Assembly (NCBI GenBank): GCA_017525605.1
Contig: JAFXSM010000002.1
Span: forward strand, 25,010 to 89,009
Direction of reading: 5' to 3'
Length of the DNA: 64,000 nucleotides
From: Treponema sp.
Lineage (GTDB): Bacteria; Spirochaetota; Spirochaetia; Treponematales; Treponemataceae
Shown here: piece by piece, positions 28,574 to 38,177 of the stretch
How positions within the stretch are numbered: the stretch's first letter is position 1
Layout of the letters: each line of letters begins with the position of its first letter
Notes under the pieces: model-generated
What the model was told of the DNA's origin: nothing
Database searches by the model: none
Seen by the model: the letters and a program-made list of their open reading frames with translations, nothing else
Position numbers and translations under genes: made by a program

Positions 28574-28623
28574 ATAAAAATAACCCAAAAAAAACTTGTA
28601 AGAAGGCTTAAAATGTAGGTTTA

Positions 28624-28658
28624 ATAAAAAAAGCCGTCTTGATTGTCCAAGACGGCTT
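28624..28658 (-). terminator. Rho-independent terminator after the HMA-like gene
   Basis: AAGCCGTCTTG pairs with CAAGACGGCTT around a six-base loop; the minus strand continues into a T run. Confidence 0.85.
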
Positions 28659-28680
28659 CAAAAAAATAAGATTGAAAAAA

Positions 28681-28878
28681 TTAGCCAAGTACAGTCACAC
28701 CGGCAGAAGCTATCGCGGCGGTTACTGCGCCTTCGTCTCCTTCGAAATCGACCAAAACCTGCGATTTTTCTGGGTTCGCATTGCAACTTTTCACTCCAGC
28801 AACAGCAGTTACGGCAGCCTGAACTTTTGCAGCAGTGTCGGCATCAAACATTCCGTCAACATATATTTTCTTTTCCAT
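28681..28878 (-). CDS. Heavy-metal-associated-fold small protein lacking the CxxC metal site
   Basis: The 65-residue protein follows the HMA (ferredoxin-like copper chaperone) pattern: KKIYVDGM at the first strand, AAVTAVAGVKSCNANPEKSQVLVDFEGD in the middle, and IASAGVTVLG at the end. The position normally occupied by GMTCxxC reads GMFDADTA, so both metal-binding cysteines are absent. One cysteine (about residue 34) lies elsewhere. It probably does not bind copper as a normal chaperone would. The start follows a GGAGTTC site. It stands alone with its own terminator. Confidence 0.75.
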   Translation of the reverse strand: MEKKIYVDGMFDADTAAKVQAAVTAVAGVKSCNANPEKSQVLVDFEGDEGAVTAAIASAGVTVLG

Positions 28879-29031
28879 ACACAGAACTCCATTTCGAATT
28901 TGATTTGACTATATTGATAAGATAATAAATGAAAGCGTTTCAAATTTCAACATAACAAATTGTTTAAAATCTGATTATCGGTTATAAATACGGTCAACTT
29001 TTCAAAAAAACTCGATTTTCTCCAAAAAATA

Positions 29032-30114
29032 TCAGACTTGCTCATCAAATTCCGAAGAAAGTCGTTTTCCGTTTCCTTGTGAGTCCGCTAGTGTTTTTCC
29101 TAATTGCCCGCATGCTCCGCCGATTTCCCGTCCTCTTCTTGTCCTGAGTGTTACATTCAGACCTGCGCGCTCAAGTTTCGCAACGAATTTCTTGCATTCC
29201 GCTGTCGTCGGTTCTTCGAACGGAAGCCCCGCAACCGGATTCCACGGAATCAGATTTATGTGAACGTCAAGACCGCGCGCAAATTCTATCATGTTCTTTG
29301 CGCTTTCATCGCTTGTGTTCTGCTCGTGGAGAAGGGCAGCCTCAAGCGTCACGCGCTTTCCCGTGTGCTTTGCGAAATAGTCGATTGCCTTTCTCAGTTT
29401 CTCAAGCGGATTCGTCCTGCCAATCGGCATGAGTTTTTCACGGAAATCCCTGTCGGCTGTCGTCAGCGAGACTGCAAGACGAATTGCAGGCCCGTTGTCT
29501 GCCAAATCGTATATGCCTTTTATCACTCCCGATGTCGAAAGCGTTATCCTTCTTCCCGAAAGTCCTCTTCCTTCCTTGTCTGTGAGAATCGCAATCGCCT
29601 TTCTTACGTTCGGAAGATTCATCATCGGCTCGCCCATGCCCATGAACACGATATTGTCCAGTGGTCCCGCGTGCTTTTCGAGGTTCAGGAACTGCTCGAC
29701 GATTTCACCGGCTTCCAAGTTTCTCGCAAGACCGAGATGACCTGTCTGGCAGAACGCGCAGTTCATCGCACAACCGACCTGACATGAGACACATGCAGTT
29801 TTTCTGCCTTCTTTGTCCGTCAAAAGCACTGTCTCAACTGCAAGCCCGTCTTTGAGCGTTATCTGGAGCTTCACAGTTCCGTCCGAGTCTCTCAGAACTT
29901 GCGTAACTGATGACGAACGAACGACAGCTTTTTCTTTCAGTTCGTCCTGCAATGCGACGCTGAGATTCGTCATTTCGTCAAAACTTTCAGCTCCTTTTCC
30001 AATCCACTGGAAAATCTGCTTTCCGCGAAATGACTGTTTCAGGCAAAGTCTTTCCGTAATTTCCTGAGAATTGAGATCTGCCAACGATATTTTTTCATTT
30101 GTTTCCTGATTCAT
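29032..30114 (-). CDS. rlmN: 23S rRNA (adenine-2503-C2)-methyltransferase, radical SAM
   Basis: The 360-residue enzyme methylates A2503 of 23S rRNA and A37 of some tRNAs. The radical-SAM cluster cysteines are C115, C119 and C122 in GCAMNCAFC. The C-terminal catalytic cysteine lies in GGACGQLG, and FMGMGEPMMN is the usual SAM-site segment. Length is typical. Its start overlaps the stop of the TPR gene by four bases (ATGA), so it is translated in coupling with that gene. Confidence 0.95.
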   Translation of the reverse strand: MNQETNEKISLADLNSQEITERLCLKQSFRGKQIFQWIGKGAESFDEMTNLSVALQDELKEKAVVRSSSVTQVLRDSDGTVKLQITLKDGLAVETVLLTDKEGRKTACVSCQVGCAMNCAFCQTGHLGLARNLEAGEIVEQFLNLEKHAGPLDNIVFMGMGEPMMNLPNVRKAIAILTDKEGRGLSGRRITLSTSGVIKGIYDLADNGPAIRLAVSLTTADRDFREKLMPIGRTNPLEKLRKAIDYFAKHTGKRVTLEAALLHEQNTSDESAKNMIEFARGLDVHINLIPWNPVAGLPFEEPTTAECKKFVAKLERAGLNVTLRTRRGREIGGACGQLGKTLADSQGNGKRLSSEFDEQV

Positions 30115-31256
30115 AAACTTCCGCTTTGTATTTTAAAGAGCATCTCTGAAATTGCCTGGCTCTTTATTCCTTGCATTCCGAATTTTTGAAGAACTTCAAT
30201 CGCCATGTCCCTTTTGTTGCACTTCAAGTAGCAGTCGGCAAGGTCGATGTAAAGCCTGTAATTTTTTATGTCACCGCTTATCAGATGCTTCAGACGCTCT
30301 ATCGCTTCGTCGTATTTGCCTTCGCCTTTGCAGATGAGCGCAAGTCCGAGTGCCGCGTAGATGTCGAAGTCGATGTCCATAGCCTTGTTGTAGTATTCCG
30401 CAGCTGTCTTGTAATCACCCGTGTTCCTGTATGCGTCTCCCGCACGCGTCAGAATGACCTTGTTCTTCGGATCCATTTCCAAGATTCTGTTCCAGTATTC
30501 TATCGAACGGAACTGCTGGTTCATTCCTCGGTAGCAGTCCGCCAGACCGAAAAGCGCGTAGAAATTCTTCGGGTCTTTTTCCAATGCCTTTTCAAAATAG
30601 ATTACGCCTTTGTCAAAAGTGCGGAGCTTTCTGTGGCAATTTCCGATTGATGTCAGAACACGGATGTCAGCCGCGTTTTCGTTCAGTTCGAGCATCTTTG
30701 ACCAATAGTACAGCGCGTCCTTGAATTCCTTGAAGTCGTAGTGGAGATGACCGAGACCAATCAGCGCGTAGGCATTGTCCTGTTCCATGTCGAGAACTTT
30801 GAGATACAAATCCTTTGATTTTCTGAAATCCTTGATTTTTCTGTACGCGTCCGCAACTCTCGTCAGCACCGTTATGTTTCTGTCATCATGAACGAGATAC
30901 TGCTCCCAAATCTCGATTGCCTTTGAGAACTGGTTCAGAGCCTTGTAGCAGTCGGCAAGCCCGAAAAGCGCGTAATTGTTTCCGGGATGATAAGAAAGGC
31001 ACTTCGAATAGAAATCGATTGCGGCATTGAAATTGCCCTGTTTTCTTTCGCAGTCACCAAGCCCGACAAGTGCGTAATTGTTATTGTCCTCGATAACAAG
31101 AATCTTCGAGAAAGCAACTTTTGCATCCTCAATTCTATCTTCTTTCAGAAGCTGGTAGCCCTGCTTTGAATATTCCGAAATCTCTGCATTCGAAATCAAC
31201 TCATCAAACTGATTCGGAAGTTCCATTTCAGCTTCAACAATCATTTCATCGCTCAT
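30111..31256 (-). CDS. Tetratricopeptide-repeat protein
   Basis: The 381-residue protein has no signal peptide and consists of about ten TPR units from residue 30 on, with repeated NNYALxGLGDC or FYALFGLADCY cores every 34 residues or so. It is probably a cytoplasmic scaffold for protein contacts. The gene is translationally coupled to rlmN downstream and lies 25 bases after the small gene at 31282. The cellular partner is not evident. Confidence 0.8.
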   Translation of the reverse strand: MSDEMIVEAEMELPNQFDELISNAEISEYSKQGYQLLKEDRIEDAKVAFSKILVIEDNNNYALVGLGDCERKQGNFNAAIDFYSKCLSYHPGNNYALFGLADCYKALNQFSKAIEIWEQYLVHDDRNITVLTRVADAYRKIKDFRKSKDLYLKVLDMEQDNAYALIGLGHLHYDFKEFKDALYYWSKMLELNENAADIRVLTSIGNCHRKLRTFDKGVIYFEKALEKDPKNFYALFGLADCYRGMNQQFRSIEYWNRILEMDPKNKVILTRAGDAYRNTGDYKTAAEYYNKAMDIDFDIYAALGLALICKGEGKYDEAIERLKHLISGDIKNYRLYIDLADCYLKCNKRDMAIEVLQKFGMQGIKSQAISEMLFKIQSGSL

Positions 31257-31281
31257 TTTTTACCTCATTTTTTTTAATTTT

Positions 31282-31626
31282 TCAGTTTTCTTTCATAACG
31301 CTTGAAATCAACTGTGCAAGTTTTTCATAAACAGATTCCATCTTGTTTTTGTTATGCGCAAGTATGTAATATTTCAGGGCTTGGAGCGGCTTATCTTTTT
31401 TCATGTAAGCGTCTCCGATTCTGTTCAGTCCATCTGAATATCCGGTCGTCACGAAAATCCTGCAAGCACCGTCAATGTTTCCCTGATTAAAAAGCACGTT
31501 TCCTTTTCTGTTCAACTGCGCTTTCTGCTCAATGTTCAGGGTTGTGAGCGGCTTTTCCGTCACTTTTATGAAACCGTTCGGAATTTCATGCTCTTGCAAT
31601 GTCTTTCTTACATCTTCTTCTTTCAA
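31282..31626 (-). CDS. Small conserved-looking hypothetical protein
   Basis: The 114-residue protein starts with TTG at 31626, preceded by AAAGG ten bases upstream; no ATG in this frame lies near. It is helical, with a segment GNVLFNQGNIDGACRIFVTTGYSDGL that looks like one and a half TPR units. It is directly upstream of the TPR gene and likely cotranscribed, so it may assist that protein. I do not recognise a family. Confidence 0.65.
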   Translation of the reverse strand: MKEEDVRKTLQEHEIPNGFIKVTEKPLTTLNIEQKAQLNRKGNVLFNQGNIDGACRIFVTTGYSDGLNRIGDAYMKKDKPLQALKYYILAHNKNKMESVYEKLAQLISSVMKEN

Positions 31627-31792
31627 TTGAACATACCTTTTGTGCCGTGTTTTTTAAATTTCAGATTAAGTAAATGTTATCATCAAAAAACTAGTTGTCA
31701 AGGAAAATTGAGAAAATTGATGAGAAAATTGAAATGAAATTTAAATGGCGGCTAATATTTTTTTTAACTAAACGTATTCTGAATATCAAATG

Positions 31793-32371
31793 TCAGTCTG
31801 CGCTTGTTTCAGAATCATTTTTTTTCATTTTGTAGAAGTGGACGATTGAACGTCCGTAAACTCTCTTGTCGAAAAGTTCCAGATTTCCGATTTTCTCAGG
31901 CGGAGTGTCCTCTTCGGGAAAGTGAATCATCGCCATTGCATCCGGGTTTTCTGGGTTGAGAAGAGCGTTGTCGCTTATTATTTTCAGCAGTTCCGTTCTG
32001 AATTTATACGGAAACGGCGGATCCAGAAAAATATAGTCGAACTTGTCCTTGCATTTCTTCATGAAAAGTTCCACCGACAAAAAGTGGCATCCGATTCGGA
32101 CACCGCATTCTTTCTCAGTCACCGAAACATTCTCAAGAATCTGCTTTACTTTGATTTTGTCTTTTTCGCAAAGCTGAACGCTCGTCGCGCCTCTTGAGAC
32201 TGCCTCGATTGCAATAGTTCCGCTGCCTGAAAAAAGGTCGAGCCAAGATTTTCCGGTCAAATCACCGAGTATTGCAAATACCGACTCCCTCATTCTGTCC
32301 ATTGCCGGACGAATTATGCCGTCCGGACACTTTATGACTCTTCCTTTCAGTTTTCCACCAGTAATTCTCAT
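31793..32371 (-). CDS. rsmD: 16S rRNA (guanine-966-N2)-methyltransferase
   Basis: The 192-residue SAM-dependent enzyme has motif I DLFSGSGTIAIEA and the catalytic DPPFPYK motif of N2-guanine methylases. Length and opening MRITGGKLKGR fit RsmD. The start follows GAGGTAGAACA and lies nine bases after the stop of the ankyrin gene, so the two are cotranscribed. Confidence 0.93.
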   Translation of the reverse strand: MRITGGKLKGRVIKCPDGIIRPAMDRMRESVFAILGDLTGKSWLDLFSGSGTIAIEAVSRGATSVQLCEKDKIKVKQILENVSVTEKECGVRIGCHFLSVELFMKKCKDKFDYIFLDPPFPYKFRTELLKIISDNALLNPENPDAMAMIHFPEEDTPPEKIGNLELFDKRVYGRSIVHFYKMKKNDSETSAD

Positions 32372-32380
32372 TGTTCTACC

Positions 32381-33874
32381 TCAATATTTCGAAAGTGCCT
32401 TGTAAACGCCGTCGTGCGGAAGATTTGTGTTGCCGGCAGCAAAATCCGCAGCATTTTTTCCGTCCGTAGTTCTGTCCGTGCGCGAAGCACCTTTTTTCAA
32501 AAGCCATTTTATCGTATTCGTCTTTTTGTTTGTCTTAGCCGCATACATCAGAGGAGTGCAGCCGTCGTACACGAGATTGACCGAAACACCGTGCCTTACG
32601 AACAAATCGAGAATTTCTTCGGAATCCTCCGCGATGACAGCCTTGATGAACGCTGCCTGCAAATCCGTTTCCGACGCGATTCTGCTGCCAATCAGAATCC
32701 TGACGAATTCTTTCTCCGGGTTTTCCGTGACGGCGAACATCAGCGCGGACATTCCGCTTTCGCTTGTCGTCCTGAAATTCGCGTTGTGGCTCAGAAGAAT
32801 CTTTAAGATTTCAGGATTTTTCTGGTAGCGCGTTCCGTACATCAGCGCAGTGCAGCCTTCGTTGTCGCATATGTCAGTGATTGCGCCGGAGAAAAGCAGG
32901 TCTTTCACAAGCTCCACGTTTCCGTCGCGTGCGGCAATCATAAGCTTTGTCCTTCCGAATTCGTCCTGCTGGTTCACATCCGAGACGATTACGCGCTCTT
33001 CGTTGTCTTCCTCAATTTCTATGGAAGGCGGAGGCGGAATTATCGGTTTCGGCTCTTCTTTTTTCTCAACAGGCTCAGGCTCAGGTTCCTTTTCCTCTTC
33101 GGCAGGCTGAGGTTCTTCCTCTTTTTTCTCTTCGGGAACGACCACAGGCACGACAACTGGAACGACTTCCACAGGTGTAACCTCCGGCACTTCTTCGACA
33201 GGTTTTTCCTCAACGACTTCGACCGGCTTCTCTTCGATTACTTCCGCCGGTTTCTCGACAATCGGCTCCTGTTCTTTCTCGATGATTTCTTCAACAGGTT
33301 TTATTTCCTCTTCCGGCTCTTTTTTCTCTTCAAATTCCTTTTCAGGCCGCTTTGCATATTTAAGGAGCAGCTCCATGATTTGCTTTTGCGCGGAAGGGCT
33401 GACGTTCAAATCCGTGTAGTCGAAGCAATTCATCTTCTGCCTGTCTTTTTTGAGAATCCTTCTTTTTTTTGAAAAATCAAGCCATGCCTGCGTCTTCAGG
33501 ACTTTTTCGACGACATTGACATCTGTTGAATATCTGCATGCGAACATCAGCGCAGTTTTCTTCGACCTGGATTTTTTTTCGGGGTCTACGCCGGCATTCA
33601 GAAGCACCGTTATCACGTCAATGTCGCGGTTGTTCTTCAATGCGACCATCAGAAGCGTCTCTTTGTCCGAGCCGCTTGTTGCGGTGTAGAGCGTGGAACT
33701 TTTCGCAAGCTCTTTTTTTATGGTTTCTGCCGGGACGTTTTCGTTTTCGACCAGCTTGAAAATCCTGTCGGTGCGCCTGCTCGCAAACGCATCGACAGAA
33801 AGCGAAATCATAAGAATGAAGATCAGCGAAAAAAAGTTTCGTATTCCCGAATTAGAAAAATGTATTCTAGCCAT
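32381..33874 (-). CDS. Secreted ankyrin-repeat protein with an acidic proline-rich linker
   Basis: The 497-residue product has an N-terminal signal or anchor (about residues 12-32). Ankyrin-like repeats occupy residues 60-170 and again 295-490 (cores such as TALMFACRYS, RTKLMIAARDGN and CTPLMYAAKTN). Between them is a 120-residue stretch made almost only of E, P, V and K, which should be extended and flexible, as in TonB-like periplasmic spacers. It lies within a leftward run of envelope genes. A perfect TATAAT ends eight bases before the ATG and no ribosome site is seen. Function unknown. Confidence 0.75.
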   Translation of the reverse strand: MARIHFSNSGIRNFFSLIFILMISLSVDAFASRRTDRIFKLVENENVPAETIKKELAKSSTLYTATSGSDKETLLMVALKNNRDIDVITVLLNAGVDPEKKSRSKKTALMFACRYSTDVNVVEKVLKTQAWLDFSKKRRILKKDRQKMNCFDYTDLNVSPSAQKQIMELLLKYAKRPEKEFEEKKEPEEEIKPVEEIIEKEQEPIVEKPAEVIEEKPVEVVEEKPVEEVPEVTPVEVVPVVVPVVVPEEKKEEEPQPAEEEKEPEPEPVEKKEEPKPIIPPPPSIEIEEDNEERVIVSDVNQQDEFGRTKLMIAARDGNVELVKDLLFSGAITDICDNEGCTALMYGTRYQKNPEILKILLSHNANFRTTSESGMSALMFAVTENPEKEFVRILIGSRIASETDLQAAFIKAVIAEDSEEILDLFVRHGVSVNLVYDGCTPLMYAAKTNKKTNTIKWLLKKGASRTDRTTDGKNAADFAAGNTNLPHDGVYKALSKY

Positions 33875-33882
33875 ACCGATAA

Positions 33883-33911
33883 ATTATATTGTGAGTAGAA
33901 ATTATCCGCAA
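33883..33911 (-). promoter_or_regulatory. Promoter candidate of the ankyrin gene, leaderless
   Basis: On the minus strand TTGCGG, a 17-base spacer and a perfect TATAAT end eight bases before the ATG at 33874. Confidence 0.5.
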
Positions 33912-33968
33912 TAAAAAGAACGGACTTGTTCGGAAATATCAGTCTCCGAGTAAGTTTGATTCCGCATT

Positions 33969-35894
33969 TTAAAATTCAATCCACTGACCGTCAAAATCGA
34001 GGTACAAAATCGCCTTGACCATGTTCAGTCCTTCGTAATAGATGTTGAGGGAGCCGTTCCTGTTCAGCACGAGGATTCTGTCCTTGTTCTTCACGACTTT
34101 CAGCGGCATCGACTCCGAGCGTCTGTAAAGGAAATTGCTGTCGGTGCGGATGTTGTACGAGCGCGCGTTGCTTTTTCCGACGTTCGTGTACAGGCAGCCG
34201 TCGCTGAGGAACATGAACGCCTCCGTGTCCTCCTCGCGAACCTGAATGAGATTTCTCTGCGCTTTAGTTCCGATGTCGAATTCAAAAACGGAAGTTTTGT
34301 CGTTCTTTTCGGAGTCGATGAGGATTCCGTAGAGCTTGTTCGTCTTTTCATCGATGTTCAGCGCATATGCAATCGTTCCCGGCACGTTGAGCGGAACAGT
34401 CTCCTGTGTCCTTGCGTTTATGTAGAGAAGAGGCACGTTCGGGTTCGTCGCGCTCGATTTTGCGACGTACAGGTCATTTCCGACGAGAACCGCATCCTGA
34501 ACGCCCGCGCCCTGATAGAGCCTTTCTTTTTTGCCGGTGCTGATTTCGTAGCGGTTCACTGTGGAATTCGACTCGACATCGATTATATATCCGCCGGAAA
34601 TCTTGAGCGTCCTGATATTTTCTGTCGGCGAAAAAATGTTTGTGGAAGTTCCCGTACTCATGTCGATTTTTACGACAGGCTTCTTCGTGTCCTTCGACCA
34701 AAGAATCAGGTTGTTCCCGTATTCCAGAATGTTTGTGTATCCTGGGTTCGTATGCCTTTTGTAGAAAGAACCTTCCGCAAAATTCGTCTTGTAGATGCTC
34801 TGCGGAGAAAGAATGTAGAAATCATTGCTTAAATCAACTGTAGATTCGCAAATGTCAAGCAAAGTGTCATATCTGTTTTCCGTAATCGGAAGGAGGACAT
34901 CCACGCGCTCGGCTTCCTCATAGTCGAATTTGTAGATATTTCCCATGTTCGTTCCAGCAAAAATGAAGTCGCCTGAAATAGTTCCCGATACGACTTTCTC
35001 GCCTGTCTTCAAGCCGCTGAATGTTCTTGCCAGTTGCGGCGCGGAGATATTTTTTCCGTTCTCGTTCGATATTTTGAAAAGCCTGAACTGCCTTGAATCG
35101 TTGACGATGTAGAAAAGATTCTCCGAATTGACCGGGCTGTCATCCGCAGAGGATAGAATCACGGCATTGCTTGCGTTGAACTCGTTGAGAAGCTTGCCTT
35201 TGAGGACTGCGTGAAGGACGTAGATTTTGTCGTTTTTCGTTCCCGCAAGGAAAACCGATTTGTTGAACATTCTGACGTTCGAGAGATTTGACTTGACATC
35301 GAATTTGTATTTTTTTTCGCCGGTTTTCAAATCGTAGTAGGTGAGAGTTCCGATTGGCGAGTACGCCACGAAATTGTTCTCGGAAGCTGATGTCATCGTG
35401 AACGAGAATGTTCCGACGTTGTCCTTTATGTTGCTCGCGGAAGCGTTTCCGTTCTCGTCAACGAAATACACTCCGTTTACGGTTCCGCATATCACATAAG
35501 TTCCTTTTGCCGAATATGAAAGGCTCGTGACTGATTCATCAAAATTGACGGAAAATTTCCTGCGCTGGTTTTTCCAGTCCCAGACGCTGACCCTGTTGAA
35601 TGTCGCTCCGTCAGTCTCGTAAACTGCGATTTCTTTGCCGTTCGGGTTCTGCGCGACGAATTTCACCGGAAGATTGCTGACCTGATAATGCTCTCCCAAA
35701 TCCGAATCGTCCCATTTGATGAGAAAACCGTCATTGCCTGCGCTGAAAACTGAATGCTCGCCGTTTTTCAGCGCGATTGCCGACATTGCGGAGACCGATT
35801 TCAGATGTGATTGGTTTGATTCGTTTGCAAACTGGAGTGAAGTTAAAAACAAAGAAGAAAGAACAATTGCGATGATATTTTTAATTTTTAGCAT
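33969..35894 (-). CDS. Secreted beta-propeller (WD40-like) protein
   Basis: The 641-residue protein has a signal peptide (MLKIKNIIAIVLSSLFLTSLQFA) and then many repeats of about 40-45 residues ending in short aromatic or hydrophobic strands, of the WD40/quinoprotein type (for example VISSxxxVYVLH and VSVWDWKNQRRKF). Two seven-bladed propellers would fit the length. The start at 35894 is preferred because GGGG lies seven bases before it and it begins the signal. It overlaps the 3' end of rseP by 14 bases. It is probably periplasmic; no enzyme motif was seen. Confidence 0.75.
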   Translation of the reverse strand: MLKIKNIIAIVLSSLFLTSLQFANESNQSHLKSVSAMSAIALKNGEHSVFSAGNDGFLIKWDDSDLGEHYQVSNLPVKFVAQNPNGKEIAVYETDGATFNRVSVWDWKNQRRKFSVNFDESVTSLSYSAKGTYVICGTVNGVYFVDENGNASASNIKDNVGTFSFTMTSASENNFVAYSPIGTLTYYDLKTGEKKYKFDVKSNLSNVRMFNKSVFLAGTKNDKIYVLHAVLKGKLLNEFNASNAVILSSADDSPVNSENLFYIVNDSRQFRLFKISNENGKNISAPQLARTFSGLKTGEKVVSGTISGDFIFAGTNMGNIYKFDYEEAERVDVLLPITENRYDTLLDICESTVDLSNDFYILSPQSIYKTNFAEGSFYKRHTNPGYTNILEYGNNLILWSKDTKKPVVKIDMSTGTSTNIFSPTENIRTLKISGGYIIDVESNSTVNRYEISTGKKERLYQGAGVQDAVLVGNDLYVAKSSATNPNVPLLYINARTQETVPLNVPGTIAYALNIDEKTNKLYGILIDSEKNDKTSVFEFDIGTKAQRNLIQVREEDTEAFMFLSDGCLYTNVGKSNARSYNIRTDSNFLYRRSESMPLKVVKNKDRILVLNRNGSLNIYYEGLNMVKAILYLDFDGQWIEF

Positions 35895-37008
35895 GAAATA
35901 ACCCCACAAAATATTTTATATCACTGGTGATTGCAACCAAGAATATCAAAATTATCAGACAAATTCCGATTATCTGAGCGACTATTTTCGCAGTCTTCGG
36001 AATCTGCCTTCCGATGATTGTTTCGATTATTGAGATGAAAATCATCCAGCCGTCCAGAACAGGAATCGGAAGCAGGTTCATTATGAAAAGCGAAATGCTT
36101 ATCAGTGCCATCAGCTGCATCGTCGGATAGAATCCTTGCCGTGTGCTGTCGCCAATCATCGTCGTGATTCTTGCAGGTCCTCCGACTGATTCCGATATCG
36201 ACGGGCCGTTTTTCTGGAACAACCGTGAGAACTCTTTCAGATACAGAGCAATCAGCGAAATCGTGCGCTTCGTTCCTTCCGCAACCGACTGAAAAAATCC
36301 GAGTCCTTTCACGTCAACCTGCATCGACATGACACCGATTTTTCCGGTGCGGGTGATGCTTCCGTCGTCGTCCTGCGTTTCAGCAAAATCAGTGTGCACC
36401 GTGAAATTCAAAACCTGCTTTTCGTCAGCATTTTCAGGATTCTTGCGCTCAATCTGGAAAATCAAATCCTCGTCTGGATGCGCCGAAACAATTCTCGGAA
36501 TGTCCGCAAATTCCAAAGTCTCTTCATCGTTGATTTTCAGAATCTTGTCGCCGGTTCGTATTCCGCCGTCAGCCGCTGCCGAGTGCATTTCCGGGTAAAA
36601 TTCTGTCGCAATCTGAACAAACGGCTCGGACGAATAATATGAATATCCGACAAGCGAAATCACGATGAATGCGAAAACTGCGAACAGAAAATTCGCTGCC
36701 GGACCTGCGACCGCGATTATCGCCCTGAAAATCGCTTTCGTTCCGAGAAAAGAGTCAGGCTCGTGCGCTATGAATTCAGAATCGTCGTCATCGAAAAGTT
36801 TTTCGCCTTTCATCGCGCAGTAGCCGCCGAGCGGCAGGAGCGAAATCCTCCAGTCCGTTCCGAATATTTTTTTATGCAGAAGGACAGGACCCATTCCGAG
36901 TGAAAAAGCCTCGACTTTCACGCCGCATATTCTGCTCGCGAAAAAATGACCAAGCTCATGGAAAAAGACGAGTATGTTCAACAACAATAAACCGAATACG
37001 ATATGCAT
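35881..37008 (-). CDS. rseP: Site-2 zinc protease RseP family
   Basis: The 375-residue membrane protease cuts substrates within the membrane, classically anti-sigma factors. The zinc motif HELGH is at residues 17-21 and the third-ligand segment LLPIPVLDG near residue 312. A PDZ domain is visible at about residues 140-180 (IRTGDKILKIND). About four membrane helices are present. It begins one base after the dxr stop, in the conserved dxr-rseP order. Confidence 0.94.
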   Translation of the reverse strand: MHIVFGLLLLNILVFFHELGHFFASRICGVKVEAFSLGMGPVLLHKKIFGTDWRISLLPLGGYCAMKGEKLFDDDDSEFIAHEPDSFLGTKAIFRAIIAVAGPAANFLFAVFAFIVISLVGYSYYSSEPFVQIATEFYPEMHSAAADGGIRTGDKILKINDEETLEFADIPRIVSAHPDEDLIFQIERKNPENADEKQVLNFTVHTDFAETQDDDGSITRTGKIGVMSMQVDVKGLGFFQSVAEGTKRTISLIALYLKEFSRLFQKNGPSISESVGGPARITTMIGDSTRQGFYPTMQLMALISISLFIMNLLPIPVLDGWMIFISIIETIIGRQIPKTAKIVAQIIGICLIILIFLVAITSDIKYFVGLFHAKN

Positions 37009-37009
37009 T

Positions 37010-38135
37010 TTATTTTTTCAAAAATTCTTTGGCGATTTTTCGTGCGAGAGAGTCTGCTTCGAAAACATCTTTTATGTCGCGCACTTCCGACGACCAGTCG
37101 TGATTTTTTATGGTCGATTCGACAATTTCCGAGATTTTTTTGAACGCGATTTTTCCGTCGATAAATGCCCATGCCGCAATTTCATTTGCCGCGTTGAATG
37201 CGATTGGCGCGAAGCCGTCTGTTTTCGCTGATTCAAAAGCCAAATTCAGAAGCGGAAAATCATCGACGCGAGGTTTTTCGAATGTCAGTGTCAGAATATT
37301 CTCGTTTGAATCAGAAAAATCCGTCAAATCGAACGGCTTCATGTAATCTTTTCTCATTTCCGGGAATGTCAGCGCGGAAATTATCGGATGCTTCATGTCC
37401 GGTTTGCTGAACTGCCCGTAGACGATTCCGTCTTTCGTCCTCACGAGCGAATGCACGATGCTCTGCGGATGAACTACAACCTGAATCTGCTCAGTCGTAA
37501 AACCGAAAAGACGCTTTGCCTCGATGACCTCAAGTCCTTTGTTCCCGAGCGTTGCTGAATCGACAGTTATTTTCGTTCCCATGCTCCATGTCGGATGTTT
37601 CAATGCGTCCTTCAATGTGGCGGTTTGTATTTTCTCGGAAGGCCATGTTCTGAAAGGTCCTCCGCTTGCAGTTATTATGAGCCTGTCAACGTTTTCCTTT
37701 CCGCATTGGTTCAGCAGGGTGAAAATTGCGGAATGTTCTGAATCAACCGGCAGAAATTTTGCATGAATTTTGCTTTGCCAATGAAAAAATTATCGGGCCC
37801 GCCATGACGACAGATTCCTTGTTCGCGAGTGCCAAATCGATTCCGCTTTCGAGCACCGCAATGCTCGGAATCAGACCTGCGCTTCCTGCAATTCCGTTGA
37901 CCACGATGTCAGGATTTGTCTTTTGTATAAAAGAAAGAAGGTTTTCTTTTATGTCGCCGTTTATTTCTGAAAACAGAAGTGTAGGGCAGCTGAATTCCGC
38001 CCCAAGCATTTCCAGTTTTTCCTTGCTGGAATTCGCAGTCAATCCACAGACTGAAAATTCATTTTCGTTTCTGATTATATCAAGCGTACTTGAACCGATA
38101 GAGCCAGTACACCCCATGACAAGAACTTTTTTCAT
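37010..38135 (-). pseudogene. dxr: 1-deoxy-D-xylulose 5-phosphate reductoisomerase, interrupted by a frameshift
   Basis: DXR makes 2-C-methylerythritol 4-phosphate, the committed step of MEP isoprenoid synthesis. Residues 1-125 (MKKVLVMGCTGSIGSST ... ALANKESVVMAG) are normal, then the frame ends at a stop near 37743. The continuation LPVDSEHSAIF ... SGGPF ... SMGTKITVDSATL is in another frame and runs to 37010. The shift is one extra base (or two missing) at about 37755-37775, among short A and T runs. All motifs are otherwise intact and neighbours are normal. A sequencing or assembly error is at least as likely as a real mutation, because the pathway should be essential. Confidence 0.85.
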
Positions 38136-38177
38136 TTTTTCATCAACAAAATAAAATTCAAATTCGAATTGAACGAA

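Noticed and set aside
32850..33180. Serine/glycine-rich plus-strand frames
   Set aside because: Antisense of the E/P/K linker in the ankyrin gene.
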